In this document: positions 25,781-34,642 of the stretch, in pieces | Layout: each line of letters starts with the position of its first letter | Numbering within the stretch: position 1 is the first letter of the stretch | Assembly: GCF_018614575.1 (NCBI RefSeq) | Contig: NZ_JAGGOJ010000015.1 | Coordinates: 1 to 64,000, forward strand | Reading direction: 5' to 3' | DNA length: 64,000 nucleotides | Source of the DNA: Streptomyces sp. ISL-10 | GTDB taxonomy: Bacteria; Actinomycetota; Actinomycetes; Streptomycetales; Streptomycetaceae | Program-made: the position numbers and the translations under genes | The notes under the pieces: generated by a model | The model's input: the letters and a program-made list of their open reading frames with translations, nothing else | What the model was told of the DNA's origin: nothing | The model's database searches: none

Positions 25781-26065
25781 ATGAACACTCTGGTCCACGA
25801 CGGGCCCGGCCCGTGGATCCTGTTCTTCCCGCTGATCTGGGCGGCCGTCGTAGTCGGCGTCGTCACCGTCCTGCGCCGCACCGGCATCCTGCGCCCGCAC
25901 CGCGCACCCTGGCAGGGCGCCAGGCCCCCGATCGCCGAGAGCTCCCCGATCGCCGTGCTCGGCCGCCGCTTCGCGGCGGGCGAGATCGACGAGGAGGAGT
26001 ACTGGCGGCGGCTGTCCGTCCTGGACGAGCAGTTCGGCCGCACGGCCAAGCAGGGCCGGGCATGA
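25781..26065 (+). CDS. SHOCT-domain membrane protein
   Basis: A 94-aa protein with one N-terminal TM helix (WILFFPLIWAAVVVGVVTVL) and a C-terminal SHOCT domain (LGRRFAAGEIDEEEYWRRLSVL), a short oligomerisation or regulatory module common in actinobacteria. The ATG at 25781 follows GAGGAG. The stop overlaps the start of the ABC ATPase gene (ATGA), so it led an operon whose downstream members are now broken. It appears intact itself. Confidence 0.85.
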   Translation: MNTLVHDGPGPWILFFPLIWAAVVVGVVTVLRRTGILRPHRAPWQGARPPIAESSPIAVLGRRFAAGEIDEEEYWRRLSVLDEQFGRTAKQGRA

Positions 26066-26845
26066 CCACCCACGCGAACGGGACCCGGACCGCCGGGTCC
26101 CGCCCCGCCGCCCGGGTCGTCGACGGCGTGAAGATCTACGGCAGCGGCGACACCGACGTGAGGGCTCTCGACGGGGTGACGATCGCATTTCCAGCCGGTC
26201 GCTTCACCGCCATCATGGGTCCCTCCGGCTCCGGCAAGTCCACGCTCATGCACTGCGCGCCGCCGGGCTCTCCACCCTGACGTCGGGCTCCGCCTTCATC
26301 GGCGGCACCGAGCTCAGCGGTCTCGACGACCGACGGCTCACACTGCTGCGCCGCGAACGCGTCGGCTTCGTCTTCCAGGCCTTCAACCTGGTCCCCCCTG
26401 ACCGCCGCGGAGAACATCACCCTGCCCATGGACCTGGCGGGGGAGCGGCCCGCCCGGGATTGGGGCGACGCCCTCGTCGACGCCGTCGGGCTGCGTGACC
26501 GGCTGCACCACCGCCCGAGCGAACTCTCCGGCGGACAGCGGCAGCGCGTCGCCGTGGCCCGCGCCTGCGCCGGCCGTCCGGCCGTCGTCTTCGCCGACGA
26601 GCCGACCGGCAATCTCGACTCCCGCTCCGGCGAGGAGGTACTGCGGCTGCTCGGCGGCACCGTACGCACGACGGACCGCACCGTCGTCATGGTCACCCAC
26701 GATCACGTGGCCGCCGCCCATGCCGACGAGGTCGTCTTCCTCGCCGACGGCCGCCTCGTCGACCGTATGGCGGACCCGACCGCCGAACGCGTGCTCGACC
26801 GGCTCAAGGCCTTCGACCCCCGCGGGCCCGTCACGGAGGTGGTGA
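26062..26845 (+). pseudogene. Frameshifted ABC-transporter ATPase (MacB/LolD type)
   Basis: The first 70 codons carry Walker A (GPSGSGKST) and then run into a stop at 26278 because of a 2-base insertion (or 1-base loss) near 26255. The middle part (STLTSGSAFIGGTELSGL, GFVFQAFNLV) is in the next frame. A second shift near 26395 restores the first frame, which carries the signature ELSGGQRQRVAVA, Walker B VVFADEPTGNLDS and the His switch MVTHDH. All motifs of a MacB-like exporter ATPase are present but cannot be translated as one protein. It is coupled to the SHOCT gene by a 4-base overlap. Confidence 0.85.
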
Positions 26846-27556
26846 GGCCGCCGACCGCGGCTGGCGTCCGGGCTCCACCGCACGCCTGGCGTTCACCGAC
26901 GGCACCGAGCGGACGTTCACCGTCCGCGCCGTGTTCGAGCAGTCCGAGACGGCCGGTGACTACGTCATCACCCGCGCGGCCTGGGCCTCCACCGCGGCCA
27001 GGACTCCGACACCCTCGTCGCCGTCACCCTCAAGGACGGCGTGAGCACCGCGGACGGCAAGCAGGCGGTCGACAAGGCGGCGGCCGCGTACGGCAGTCCC
27101 GTGGCGCAGAGCCGCGAGGAGTACGCCGAGAGCTCCGCCGGAGCCATCGACATGATGCTGACCCTCGTCCACGCGCTCCTCGCGCTCGCCGTGGTGATCG
27201 CCCTCCTCGGCATCACCAACACGCTCACCCTCGCCGTCCACGAACGGACCAGGGAGCTCGGGCTGTTGCGCCGCCGTCGGTCAGACCCGTGCCCAACTGC
27301 GCGCCATGGTGCGCCGGGAGTCGGTGCTCGTCGCCGCCTTCGGCAGCGCCGGGGGCTCGCGCTGGGCGCGGTGCTCGGCTGGGTTCTCGTCAAGGCGTCG
27401 GAAAGCGCGGGCGACACCGCGTTCGCCTTCGCGGTCCCGCCGCTGCACCTGCTGGTCGTGGCGCTCGTGGGCCTGGCGGCCGGCGCGGTTGCGGGCCGGC
27501 GGCCCGCGCGGCGTGCCGCACGGCTCGACGTCCTGCGCGCGATCGCGACCGAATGA
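26846..27556 (+). pseudogene. Truncated FtsX/MacB-type ABC permease
   Basis: Only the last third of a permease remains, joined directly to the ATPase relic: GWRPGSTARLAFTDGTERTF, then VTLKDGVSTADGKQAVDKA and the TM segments near DMMLTLVHALLALAVVIALL and LLVVALVGLAAGAVAG. Single-base shifts lie near 26995, 27268 and 27345. Intact relatives have several hundred more N-terminal residues. A large deletion thus fused the two genes, and later indels followed. Confidence 0.8.
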
Positions 27557-27618
27557 CCGCTGCCGGGGACGGCTGCCCGGCCGTCCCCGCGCCGTCCGGC
27601 CGTCCCCACGCCGCCCCG

Positions 27619-28140
27619 TCAGTCCGTAACGGCGGACCGGGCCGTGGCAGTTGCGGCCTCGGCCGCCGCCTCGTGCACTTCGGTGAACGGGCCGGTGGTC
27701 GTCGCCCCGTACACCGCCGGATAGTCGGGCAGAGCCAGCGCGGGGAACTTCGCGGGCAGGGTGAACCACACGACCTTGCCCGCGTCGCCTCGCGGCCGTA
27801 CACCCCAGCTCTCGCTGAAGGCGGCCACCAGTGCGAGCCCGCGGCCGTGGGTCTCGGAGGAGTCCGCGTCATGGACGGTCGGCAGACGCGGATCGTGGTC
27901 GTGGACAGAGACCGTGAGCCTGTCGAGCAGCAGCTCGACGTCCACGGTGCACGTCTTGTCCGGCTGAGCGTGCCGGTGCACATTGGTCAGCAACTCGGTG
28001 ACGCCGAGTGCGGCCTGGTCGATCAGAGGATCGAGATGCCAGTAGCGCAGTTGCGCCGAGATGATTCTGCGGACCTGGCCGATCCGCGACGGCAGGGCCT
28101 GGAGCTCCACCGTGCAGTGCCTGCTGGGCTGGCTGATCAC
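27619..28140 (-). CDS. Anti-sigma-factor-like ATP-binding protein (HATPase_c_2)
   Basis: A 173-aa single-domain GHKL ATPase related to SpoIIAB/RsbW, of which Streptomyces has many. The N box is ALGVTELLTNVHRHA, the G1 motif includes DVELLLDRLTVSVHDHDPRLP, and the G2 region is GRGLALVAAFSESWGV. Such proteins bind and phosphorylate anti-sigma antagonists or bind sigma factors. GTG at 28140 is preceded by GGGGAG on the minus strand; longer frames extend into non-coding sequence. No antagonist or sigma gene is adjacent, so the partner is unknown. Confidence 0.87.
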   Translation of the reverse strand: MISQPSRHCTVELQALPSRIGQVRRIISAQLRYWHLDPLIDQAALGVTELLTNVHRHAQPDKTCTVDVELLLDRLTVSVHDHDPRLPTVHDADSSETHGRGLALVAAFSESWGVRPRGDAGKVVWFTLPAKFPALALPDYPAVYGATTTGPFTEVHEAAAEAATATARSAVTD

Positions 28141-28321
28141 GGCTGCGACTCCCCGAAATAGTCCGGAAGAAGACGACACAAGAGATCCAGCAGTCGGCCG
28201 CCTGCTGAACATACCGGCGGGGCTGGATCTCAGCGTAACCGCCGGTGAACCCTGAGTGATGTGGAACCAGCGTGAACCATGGCCTGGGGGGCCGCAACTC
28301 GCGGCACTCCCGTGCCCGTTC

Positions 28322-28645
28322 TCAACTCCTGTGACCGCCTGCCCCGCGCACGGCGTCCAGGAAGCGTCCCGCAAGGGCCTTTCCGTCCGGCCGCGGGCTG
28401 CGCTGACCCATGGTCAGGCGGTAGCGCTTGCCGTTGAGCGTCGCCACCGTGCTGTCGTCACCGGCGAACCAGGGCCGGCCGGCGGTGACGGCGCGCACCG
28501 GCGCGCTCTCGATCACGCGGCCGTAGCTGGTCATCAGCGCCAGCCGGCCGTCCTTGATCATCACCTGCCCGGCCCGTGTCAGTGAACGCGGCCAGCGCTC
28601 GATCCGCACGCCCGTGGCACTGAAATCCGGCTCCGCGGTTGCCAT
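28322..28645 (-). CDS. Conserved hypothetical protein (107 aa)
   Basis: A small soluble protein starting MATAEPDFSATGVRIERWPRS. The central part (MIKDGRLALMTSYGRVIESAPV and TVATLNGKRYRLTMG) is strand-rich, like a small PH-like or SH3-like barrel. I recall similar proteins in Streptomyces without assigned function. The ATG at 28645 follows AAGGGGGCGGAG. It diverges from the cysteine synthase-like gene. Confidence 0.75.
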   Translation of the reverse strand: MATAEPDFSATGVRIERWPRSLTRAGQVMIKDGRLALMTSYGRVIESAPVRAVTAGRPWFAGDDSTVATLNGKRYRLTMGQRSPRPDGKALAGRFLDAVRGAGGHRS

Positions 28646-28840
28646 CGTCTCCGCCCCCTTCGCAGCGACTCCTGGAGGAAGTCTGCACACTTGGGCCGCC
28701 GCGCACCAGTGCGCCTGGTCACGGCGGTGCACAAGGGACTCCTATGGACTCCCAAAGCGATGGTTTGCCCAGGTGAGGGCCTTACTGTTGCAGGTGGTGC
28801 AGACAGTGGACCAGTGGTGGGCGAGACGAGGACGGCACTC

Positions 28841-30031
28841 ATGAGCACGCGTGAGAATCCAGTGGCGGTCCCGCAGGCGGACGAAGCGTCCGCCGAACGG
28901 GTGAGACCGGACGCGGCGGGCTCGGCCGGGGCGGTCGCCACCATCGACGTGGACCGCACGGACAACGCCTACCGGGGCTGGCTGAAGGAGGCGGTGCGCA
29001 AGGTCCAGGCCGACGCCAACCGCTCCGCCGACACCCACCTGCTGCGCTTCCCGCTGCCCGAGGAATGGGGCATCGACCTCTACCTCAAGGACGAGTCCAC
29101 GCACCCCACGGGCAGCCTCAAGCACCGCCTGGCCCGGTCGCTCTTCCTCTACGGTCTGTGCAACGGCTGGATCCGGCCGGGCAAGCCCGTCATCGAGGCG
29201 TCCAGCGGTTCGACCGCCGTCTCGGAGGCGTACTTCGCGAAGCTGATCGGCGTCCCCTTCGTCGCCGTGATGCCGCGCACCACCAGCCCCGAGAAGATCC
29301 GGCTGATCGAGTTCCACGGCGGGCAGTGCCACTTCGTCGACGACTCGCGCAAGATGTACGAGGAGTCCGCCGCGCTCGCGGAACGCACCGGTGGCCACTA
29401 CATGGACCAGTTCACCTACGCGGAACGGGCCACCGACTGGCGGGGCAACAACAACATCGCCGAGTCGATCTACCAGCAGCTGCGGCTCGAACGCTACCCG
29501 GAGCCCGCCTGGATCGTCGCGACCGCCGGCACCGGAGGCACCTCCGCGACCATCGCCCGCTATGTGCACTACATGCAGTACGACACCCGGATCTGCGTCC
29601 CCGACCCGGAGAACTCCTGCTTCTTCGACGGCTGGACCCACGGCGATCCGGATGCGAGCAGCGACTGCGGCTCCCGCATCGAGGGCATCGGGCGGCCCCG
29701 CATGGAGCCGAGCTTCGTCCCCGGCGCCATCGACCGCATGATGAAGGTGCCCGACGCGGCGAGCGTCGCCGCCGTGCGCGCACTGGAGACGGCCATCGGG
29801 CGCAAGGCGGGCGGCTCCACCGGTACCGGTCTGTGGAGCGCGCTCAAGATCGTCGCCGAGATGGTGGACAGCGGCGAGCGGGGCAGCGTGGTCACCCTGA
29901 TCTGCGATCCCGGCGAGCGCTACCTCGACAAGTACTACTCCGACGACTGGGTGGCCGGGCAGGGGCTGGACATCCGCCCGTACGCGGCCGCCGTCGAGAC
30001 ATTCCTGAGCACGGGCGCCTGGCCCTGCTGA
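28841..30031 (+). CDS. PLP-dependent cysteine synthase / desulfhydrase (Cds1-like)
   Basis: A 396-aa fold-type II PLP enzyme. The Schiff-base lysine is Lys94 in HPTGSLKHRLARS. The substrate loop EASSGSTAVSEAYFA and the phosphate-binding Gly-rich loop ATAGTGGTSATIA follow. It is longer than CysK/CysM (about 310 aa), with an N-terminal extension and C-terminal FEAT-like elements as in the mycobacterial Cds1 (Rv3684) group, reported as a cysteine desulfhydrase making H2S, pyruvate and ammonia. The direction of reaction here is not certain. The ATG at 28841 follows GAGGA. Confidence 0.88.
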   Translation: MSTRENPVAVPQADEASAERVRPDAAGSAGAVATIDVDRTDNAYRGWLKEAVRKVQADANRSADTHLLRFPLPEEWGIDLYLKDESTHPTGSLKHRLARSLFLYGLCNGWIRPGKPVIEASSGSTAVSEAYFAKLIGVPFVAVMPRTTSPEKIRLIEFHGGQCHFVDDSRKMYEESAALAERTGGHYMDQFTYAERATDWRGNNNIAESIYQQLRLERYPEPAWIVATAGTGGTSATIARYVHYMQYDTRICVPDPENSCFFDGWTHGDPDASSDCGSRIEGIGRPRMEPSFVPGAIDRMMKVPDAASVAAVRALETAIGRKAGGSTGTGLWSALKIVAEMVDSGERGSVVTLICDPGERYLDKYYSDDWVAGQGLDIRPYAAAVETFLSTGAWPC

Positions 30032-30079
30032 GCACCGCCCAGCCGCCGGGGCAACGCGCCCGTGGCGGTCACCCACGGG

Positions 30080-30562
30080 TCAGGGCGTACCGGAGCCGGC
30101 CAGCCGGCGGTCCAGGTTGCGCACCGCGTCCCGGAACGCGCGCCCCAGCCCCGCTCTGCCCAGCCGCAGGGCGAGGCGCAGCGGAGCGGGGCCGTCGGCG
30201 GCGAACGTCCACCGGATACGCGATCCCGTCGGCGTCGCGGTGATCCTCCACTCCTCCAACAGGGCCCGCAAGCCAGGGGCGTTGGTCTGCTCGATGCGGT
30301 ACGCGTAGCGGCTGTCCGGTTCCTTCGCCAGGATGCGCTCGGTGAACACCGTGCCGCCCTTGAGCCTGACCTCGCGGCCCGCTCCACCGTCCGTCGACCG
30401 GGCCGCCGTCACGGCCGTGAACCAATCGGGCAGTCCCTCGACGTCCTCGGCGAGCGCGGCGTAGACGGCGGACGGCACGGCCGTCACCTGGGCCGAGAAC
30501 ACCAGCCGTATCGGTGCGTTGTCGACGAACTCCAGCTCGACCGGGCGAAGTTGGCGGGCCAT
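30080..30562 (-). CDS. SRPBCC-family protein
   Basis: A 160-aa START/SRPBCC-fold protein: DNAPIRLVFSAQVTAVPSAVYAAL at the start, GLPDWFTAV, a strand-rich centre and a long C-terminal helix (GLGRAFRDAVRNLDRRLAG). This resembles polyketide-cyclase/dehydrase-like lipid or small-molecule binding proteins. The ATG at 30562 follows GGAGG. It is read in the same direction as the SRPBCC gene at 30638 and the DeoR gene, and may be the last of a three-gene transcript. Confidence 0.85.
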   Translation of the reverse strand: MARQLRPVELEFVDNAPIRLVFSAQVTAVPSAVYAALAEDVEGLPDWFTAVTAARSTDGGAGREVRLKGGTVFTERILAKEPDSRYAYRIEQTNAPGLRALLEEWRITATPTGSRIRWTFAADGPAPLRLALRLGRAGLGRAFRDAVRNLDRRLAGSGTP

Positions 30563-30637
30563 GGTCCGGACCTCCAGTGGCGGCGAAGGGGTGTGGGGAC
30601 CGCACACCCTAGCGGTGGCGCCGAAGGATGTCCGCCC

Positions 30638-31078
30638 TTATGGCCTGCGTGCGAGCAGCCCCTGAAGCGCCCGGCCGAAGATCACCCGGCCCACGCGGGC
30701 GACCAGCCGGTCCAGCACCCGGGGCAGCGCTGCGAACCGCAGCTCCTCCACCCCCACCACCGCCGAGCCCTCACCGACCGGGCGCACCTCGATCTCGGCC
30801 CAGCCCGTGATCACGCGACCGCGCTTGACCAGCCTGCACCGGCCCGGGCGCGCGCCCGAGGGCGGCTGCCAGCGCACGACCTCCATCGGGTCGTCGAAAC
30901 CGAGCCGGCCGAGACCGGTGCGCGCCACGAACACCGTCCCCACACCCGTCGGGGTGCCGCCGCGCACCGAGACCGACGTCAACGGCACCTGGGCCGCGTG
31001 CGCCGGCCAGTCCGTCACCCGCAGCCAGCACTCGGCGGCGGGCAGCGCCGTGGTCCGGCCGATGCGGAACACTGCCAT
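30638..31078 (-). CDS. SRPBCC-family protein
   Basis: A 146-aa SRPBCC-fold protein (MAVFRIGRTTALPAAECWLRV, then GVGTVFVARTGLG and a final helix RVIFGRALQGLLARR). It is a paralog-like neighbour of the gene at 30080, probably sharing a ligand-binding fold. It starts 6 bases after the DeoR stop, so the two are likely co-transcribed. The function is unknown. Confidence 0.83.
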   Translation of the reverse strand: MAVFRIGRTTALPAAECWLRVTDWPAHAAQVPLTSVSVRGGTPTGVGTVFVARTGLGRLGFDDPMEVVRWQPPSGARPGRCRLVKRGRVITGWAEIEVRPVGEGSAVVGVEELRFAALPRVLDRLVARVGRVIFGRALQGLLARRP

Positions 31079-31084
31079 CCCGGC

Positions 31085-31930
31085 TCAGCCGCCCTGGCCG
31101 TGGGCCGCCTCGTCCTCACCGGCCACGATCAGACCGGGCAGATGCTCGGCCATCTCCTGGCGCGCCTGGGCCGGCAGCCCCGCGTCCGTCACCAGCGTGT
31201 CCACGTCCGACAGCTGCGCGAACGAACTCAGGCCCACCGTGCCCCACTTGGTGTGGTCGGCCACCACCACCACGCGCCGCGCGGCGGCCACGAACCGGCG
31301 GTTCGTCTCCGCCTCCGCCAGATTCGGCGTCGACAGACCCGCCTCCACCGAGATGCCGTGCACCCCGATGAACAGGATGTCGAAGTGGAGCGACCGGATC
31401 GCCTGATCGGCGACCGGCCCGACCAGCGCGTCCGACGGCGTGCGCACGCCGCCCGTGAGGACCACCGTCGCGGCTCCCGGCCGCCGGTCCCCGGCAGAAC
31501 CGGTGTGCTGCGCCGAGTGGAAGACATCCGCGACGCGCACCGAGTTGGTCACCACCGTCAGATCGGGCACGTCCAGCAGATGGTGCGCCAGCGCGTACGT
31601 CGTCGTGCCGCCCGACAGCGCGATCGCGCTGCCCGGGACGGCGAGCCCGGCCGCCGCACGGGCGATGTCCTCCTTGGCGCTCAGTTCCAGCGCCGACTTG
31701 GCCTCGAAGCCCGGCTCGTGCGTGCTCGCCTCGACGACCGGCACCGCACCGCCGTGCACCTTCTCCACAACACCCTGCCGGGCCAGGGCGTCCAGGTCCC
31801 GGCGCACCGTCATGTCGGAGACGTTCAGCCTGCGGGTGAGCTCGTTGACCCGCACACCGCCGCGTCTGCGGACCTCGTCGAGGATCAGGGCACGCCGCTG
31901 CTCCGCGAGCAGGTTCTGGTTGTCGCTCAC
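31085..31930 (-). CDS. DeoR/GlpR-family transcriptional regulator
   Basis: A 281-aa repressor. The N-terminal HTH (EQRRALILDEVRRRGGVRVN and LTRRLNVSDMTVRRDLDALA, residues about 10-55) is followed by the DeoR sugar-phosphate sensor domain (GSAIALSGGTTTYALAHHL, VVTNSVRVADVF, LFIGVHGISVEAGLS, KWGTVGLSSFAQL). Members respond to sugar phosphates. The start is GTG at 31930 with AAGGA upstream at long spacing. It leads a likely operon with two SRPBCC genes, an unusual partnership for a sugar regulator. Confidence 0.92.
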   Translation of the reverse strand: MSDNQNLLAEQRRALILDEVRRRGGVRVNELTRRLNVSDMTVRRDLDALARQGVVEKVHGGAVPVVEASTHEPGFEAKSALELSAKEDIARAAAGLAVPGSAIALSGGTTTYALAHHLLDVPDLTVVTNSVRVADVFHSAQHTGSAGDRRPGAATVVLTGGVRTPSDALVGPVADQAIRSLHFDILFIGVHGISVEAGLSTPNLAEAETNRRFVAAARRVVVVADHTKWGTVGLSSFAQLSDVDTLVTDAGLPAQARQEMAEHLPGLIVAGEDEAAHGQGG

Positions 31931-32152
31931 CGCCGGGGCCGGTCCTTCCGTGTCGTCGCCCGTCCTGGCGTACAGCGCCTGTCGGGCCGAGGTTTCTCAT
32001 CCTCGCACGCGCCCCGTGGGCCGGCCTCGGGGAGATTCCGTAAGTGACCTGCGGCGAACCACCACGATCCGGGATTCTGGTCACGAACCGCAGCAACACC
32101 GCGCACCCGCTGCCCTCTCACCGCCCCTGCGACAAGAGAGCGAGTCACCTCA

Positions 32153-34642
32153 GTGTCCCCTGCCACCCCGGCACCGTACGGCGAAGGGCCCGCGCTGGAG
32201 CTGCTGGTCCACGGCGTCGGCGGAGCCACTCCGCAGGACATGCTCAAGGATCCCCGAACGGTCCGGATCACCGGCGACGACAAGGCCGCCGTGTACCGGC
32301 GCGCCGACGACGCCGAGGCCGAGCAGCACCCCGAGGAGTACACCGACCGGCCCGTCCCCGAGGCGTACTGCTGGTCCAACCTCACGTCCGGCAACGGAGC
32401 GCGGGCCCTGTGGCTGCTGCTGCTCCCCTTCATGGTCGCCAACCTCGCCCACTGGATGCGGCCCAGGGCCAGGGGGAGCCGCCGCACGACCCGGCTGTAC
32501 GGGGCGCTGGTGCGGCTGGTCGCGCTCAGCCTCACTGTCCTGCTGACGGCCGCCGCCTGCGAGGTCGCGCTCGACCTGCTGGCGTGGCAGTGCGCGGGCT
32601 CGGCCGCGTGCAGCGGGGAGCGCGCCTGGCTCGGTTTCCTCTCCGCGGAGCAGGGCGGCTGGTGGTCCCAGCCCGGCCGGCGGCTCGCGCTCGGCGCCGT
32701 GGTGCCGACCGCGCTGGTGGTGCTCCTGTGGTACCTGTCCAACCGGACCTGGAGCGCGTACGAGTCCCAGCGTCCGCCCACGGGCGAGGACGGGTGTGTC
32801 GCCGGTGTCGACGCCGACCAGGACGGCGCTGGTGAGGCGGATGGGGTCGACGAGTCCGACGGGTTCGGTGAGGCCGACGGGCCCGACGACGGGGACGAGG
32901 ACTACGCGGGGGACGCGGACGATGCGGACGACCCGCAGGACGGGGAGTCGCGCAGGCCACTGGTGCGGCCCGCGCTCGGCAGACCCGGCTTCTGGTACGG
33001 CCGCAGGCTCGTCGCCCGGCTGCGCGCCGCGCACACCGCAGCCGGATTCCTCAGCGTCGCGGCCGCGGTGGCCGGTGCCGCCGCCCGCCACGACCGCTCC
33101 GCGGACGACATGCTGCTGAGGGTCTGCGGCGTACTGCTCGAAGCCGCGCTTGCCCTCGCCGGCGCCGCGGTGGTGTGGGTGGTGCTGCGCAGAGGGCGCA
33201 GTGAGAGGCGGATCGACGCCCGGCTCGACCGGGCCGCCGTACGGTATCTCCCCGGCACCGCCCTGGCGTTGCTCGCCCTGGCACTCCTCTACGCCGCCTG
33301 GTCACGCCCCGCCTGGGAGTCGGCGGCGACACTTCCCGGCGACGTCACCTTCCGCGTGATCGCCCTGGCCCAGGGTGCGCTCGTCGTCGCCCTCGCCGTT
33401 GCCGCCCTGCGGCTGCACCGCCGGGCACACCACCCGAGCGCGGTGCTCCGCGGCTTCGGCGGGCCGGCCGTCGCCATGCTCGCCTGCGCGCTCGGCAGTG
33501 TGATGACCGGCGGCGTGGCCCAGCGCGTAGCGGACTGGCTCGACGGGCCCGGCACTCCCGGCATGGACGAGCACGGCGCCATCCCCGGGCCGCCCGTCCT
33601 GCTCAGCTGGCAGGCCGCCGTCATACCCGTACTGCTGATCGTCCTGCTGCTGCCGGCGCTCGCCCTCGCCGTACGGACCTGGCTGCGTGGACGCCGCCTC
33701 GCGGCCGTCATCGAGGCGGAGTACGGGGAGGACCGGCCGGACCCGGTCCGCACCCGCCGGATCGCCGGCACCCGCGCGAGGGCGCAACTGACCGACAGCG
33801 CGCCTACGCTGGTCGGTCTGCTGGCCGGTGCCACGCTACTGCTCGGCATCGGTGCCGTCGTCGGCGCATGGGTGAGCGGTGAGGTGCCCGGCCGCGCATT
33901 CGGTGACAGCGGCGGCCTGACCGAGCCGACGGCCGAGGCAGCACAGGCGCTCGGCTCCTGGCTCATCGGCTTCGGGTTCATCCTCTTCGTCACCATGGGA
34001 CGCCGCGCCTACCGCGACGCCTCCGCCCGCCGCAGCATCGGCATCCTGTGGGACGTCGGCACCTTCTGGCCGCGCGCCGCCCACCCGTTCGCGCCGCCCT
34101 GCTACGCCGAGCGGGCCGTCCCCGACCTCACCTGGCGCATGTGCACCTGGACGGAGCGCAGCGGCGGACGGCTCGTCATCTCCGGCCACTCCCAGGGCAG
34201 CGTCCTCGCCGCGGCGGCCGTCTGGCAGTTGCCGGCGGCCACCCGCCGCCGCGTGGCCCTGCTGACGTACGGGTCACCGCTGGAAAGGCTCTACGGCCGT
34301 TGGTTCCCTGCCTACTTCGGGTCCGCGGCGCTGCGCGAGCTCAACAGTCAGATCGACTGCTGGCGCAACCTGTGGCGGACCACCGACCCCATAGGCGGAC
34401 CCGTGCTGGTGCCCGCCTCCAACGGGCACCCCGATGTCGACCGGGACGCGCTCAAGGACCCGCTTGTCCACGGCCGTTCCGGCCGCTACCCCCTGCCCGA
34501 GCCGATCCTCGGACACTCCGACTACCAGGCCGACCCGTCGTTCGCAAAGGAACGCGCGCATCTGCTCGACCGGCTCACCCCGGCCGTGCCCGCGCAGCTC
34601 AGGACCGAACCTCAGGGCAGCTCCGGCAGGTCATCGGCGTAG
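32153..34642 (+). CDS. Large membrane protein with a split alpha/beta-hydrolase domain
   Basis: An 829-aa protein. Residues 15-25 read ELLVHGVGG, a lipase-type first strand and oxyanion-hole motif. Then come about ten hydrophobic segments (from residue 83 to about 625) interrupted by an acidic Asp/Glu/Gly-rich insert (about 215-265). The C-terminal soluble part (630-829) holds a nucleophile elbow SGHSQGS with Ser680, plus Asp745 and His788 as triad candidates. I infer an esterase/lipase-like fold into which a membrane domain is inserted; the substrate is unknown. The start is GTG at 32153. Its end overlaps the convergent AAA gene by 31 bases. Confidence 0.8.
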   Translation: MSPATPAPYGEGPALELLVHGVGGATPQDMLKDPRTVRITGDDKAAVYRRADDAEAEQHPEEYTDRPVPEAYCWSNLTSGNGARALWLLLLPFMVANLAHWMRPRARGSRRTTRLYGALVRLVALSLTVLLTAAACEVALDLLAWQCAGSAACSGERAWLGFLSAEQGGWWSQPGRRLALGAVVPTALVVLLWYLSNRTWSAYESQRPPTGEDGCVAGVDADQDGAGEADGVDESDGFGEADGPDDGDEDYAGDADDADDPQDGESRRPLVRPALGRPGFWYGRRLVARLRAAHTAAGFLSVAAAVAGAAARHDRSADDMLLRVCGVLLEAALALAGAAVVWVVLRRGRSERRIDARLDRAAVRYLPGTALALLALALLYAAWSRPAWESAATLPGDVTFRVIALAQGALVVALAVAALRLHRRAHHPSAVLRGFGGPAVAMLACALGSVMTGGVAQRVADWLDGPGTPGMDEHGAIPGPPVLLSWQAAVIPVLLIVLLLPALALAVRTWLRGRRLAAVIEAEYGEDRPDPVRTRRIAGTRARAQLTDSAPTLVGLLAGATLLLGIGAVVGAWVSGEVPGRAFGDSGGLTEPTAEAAQALGSWLIGFGFILFVTMGRRAYRDASARRSIGILWDVGTFWPRAAHPFAPPCYAERAVPDLTWRMCTWTERSGGRLVISGHSQGSVLAAAAVWQLPAATRRRVALLTYGSPLERLYGRWFPAYFGSAALRELNSQIDCWRNLWRTTDPIGGPVLVPASNGHPDVDRDALKDPLVHGRSGRYPLPEPILGHSDYQADPSFAKERAHLLDRLTPAVPAQLRTEPQGSSGRSSA

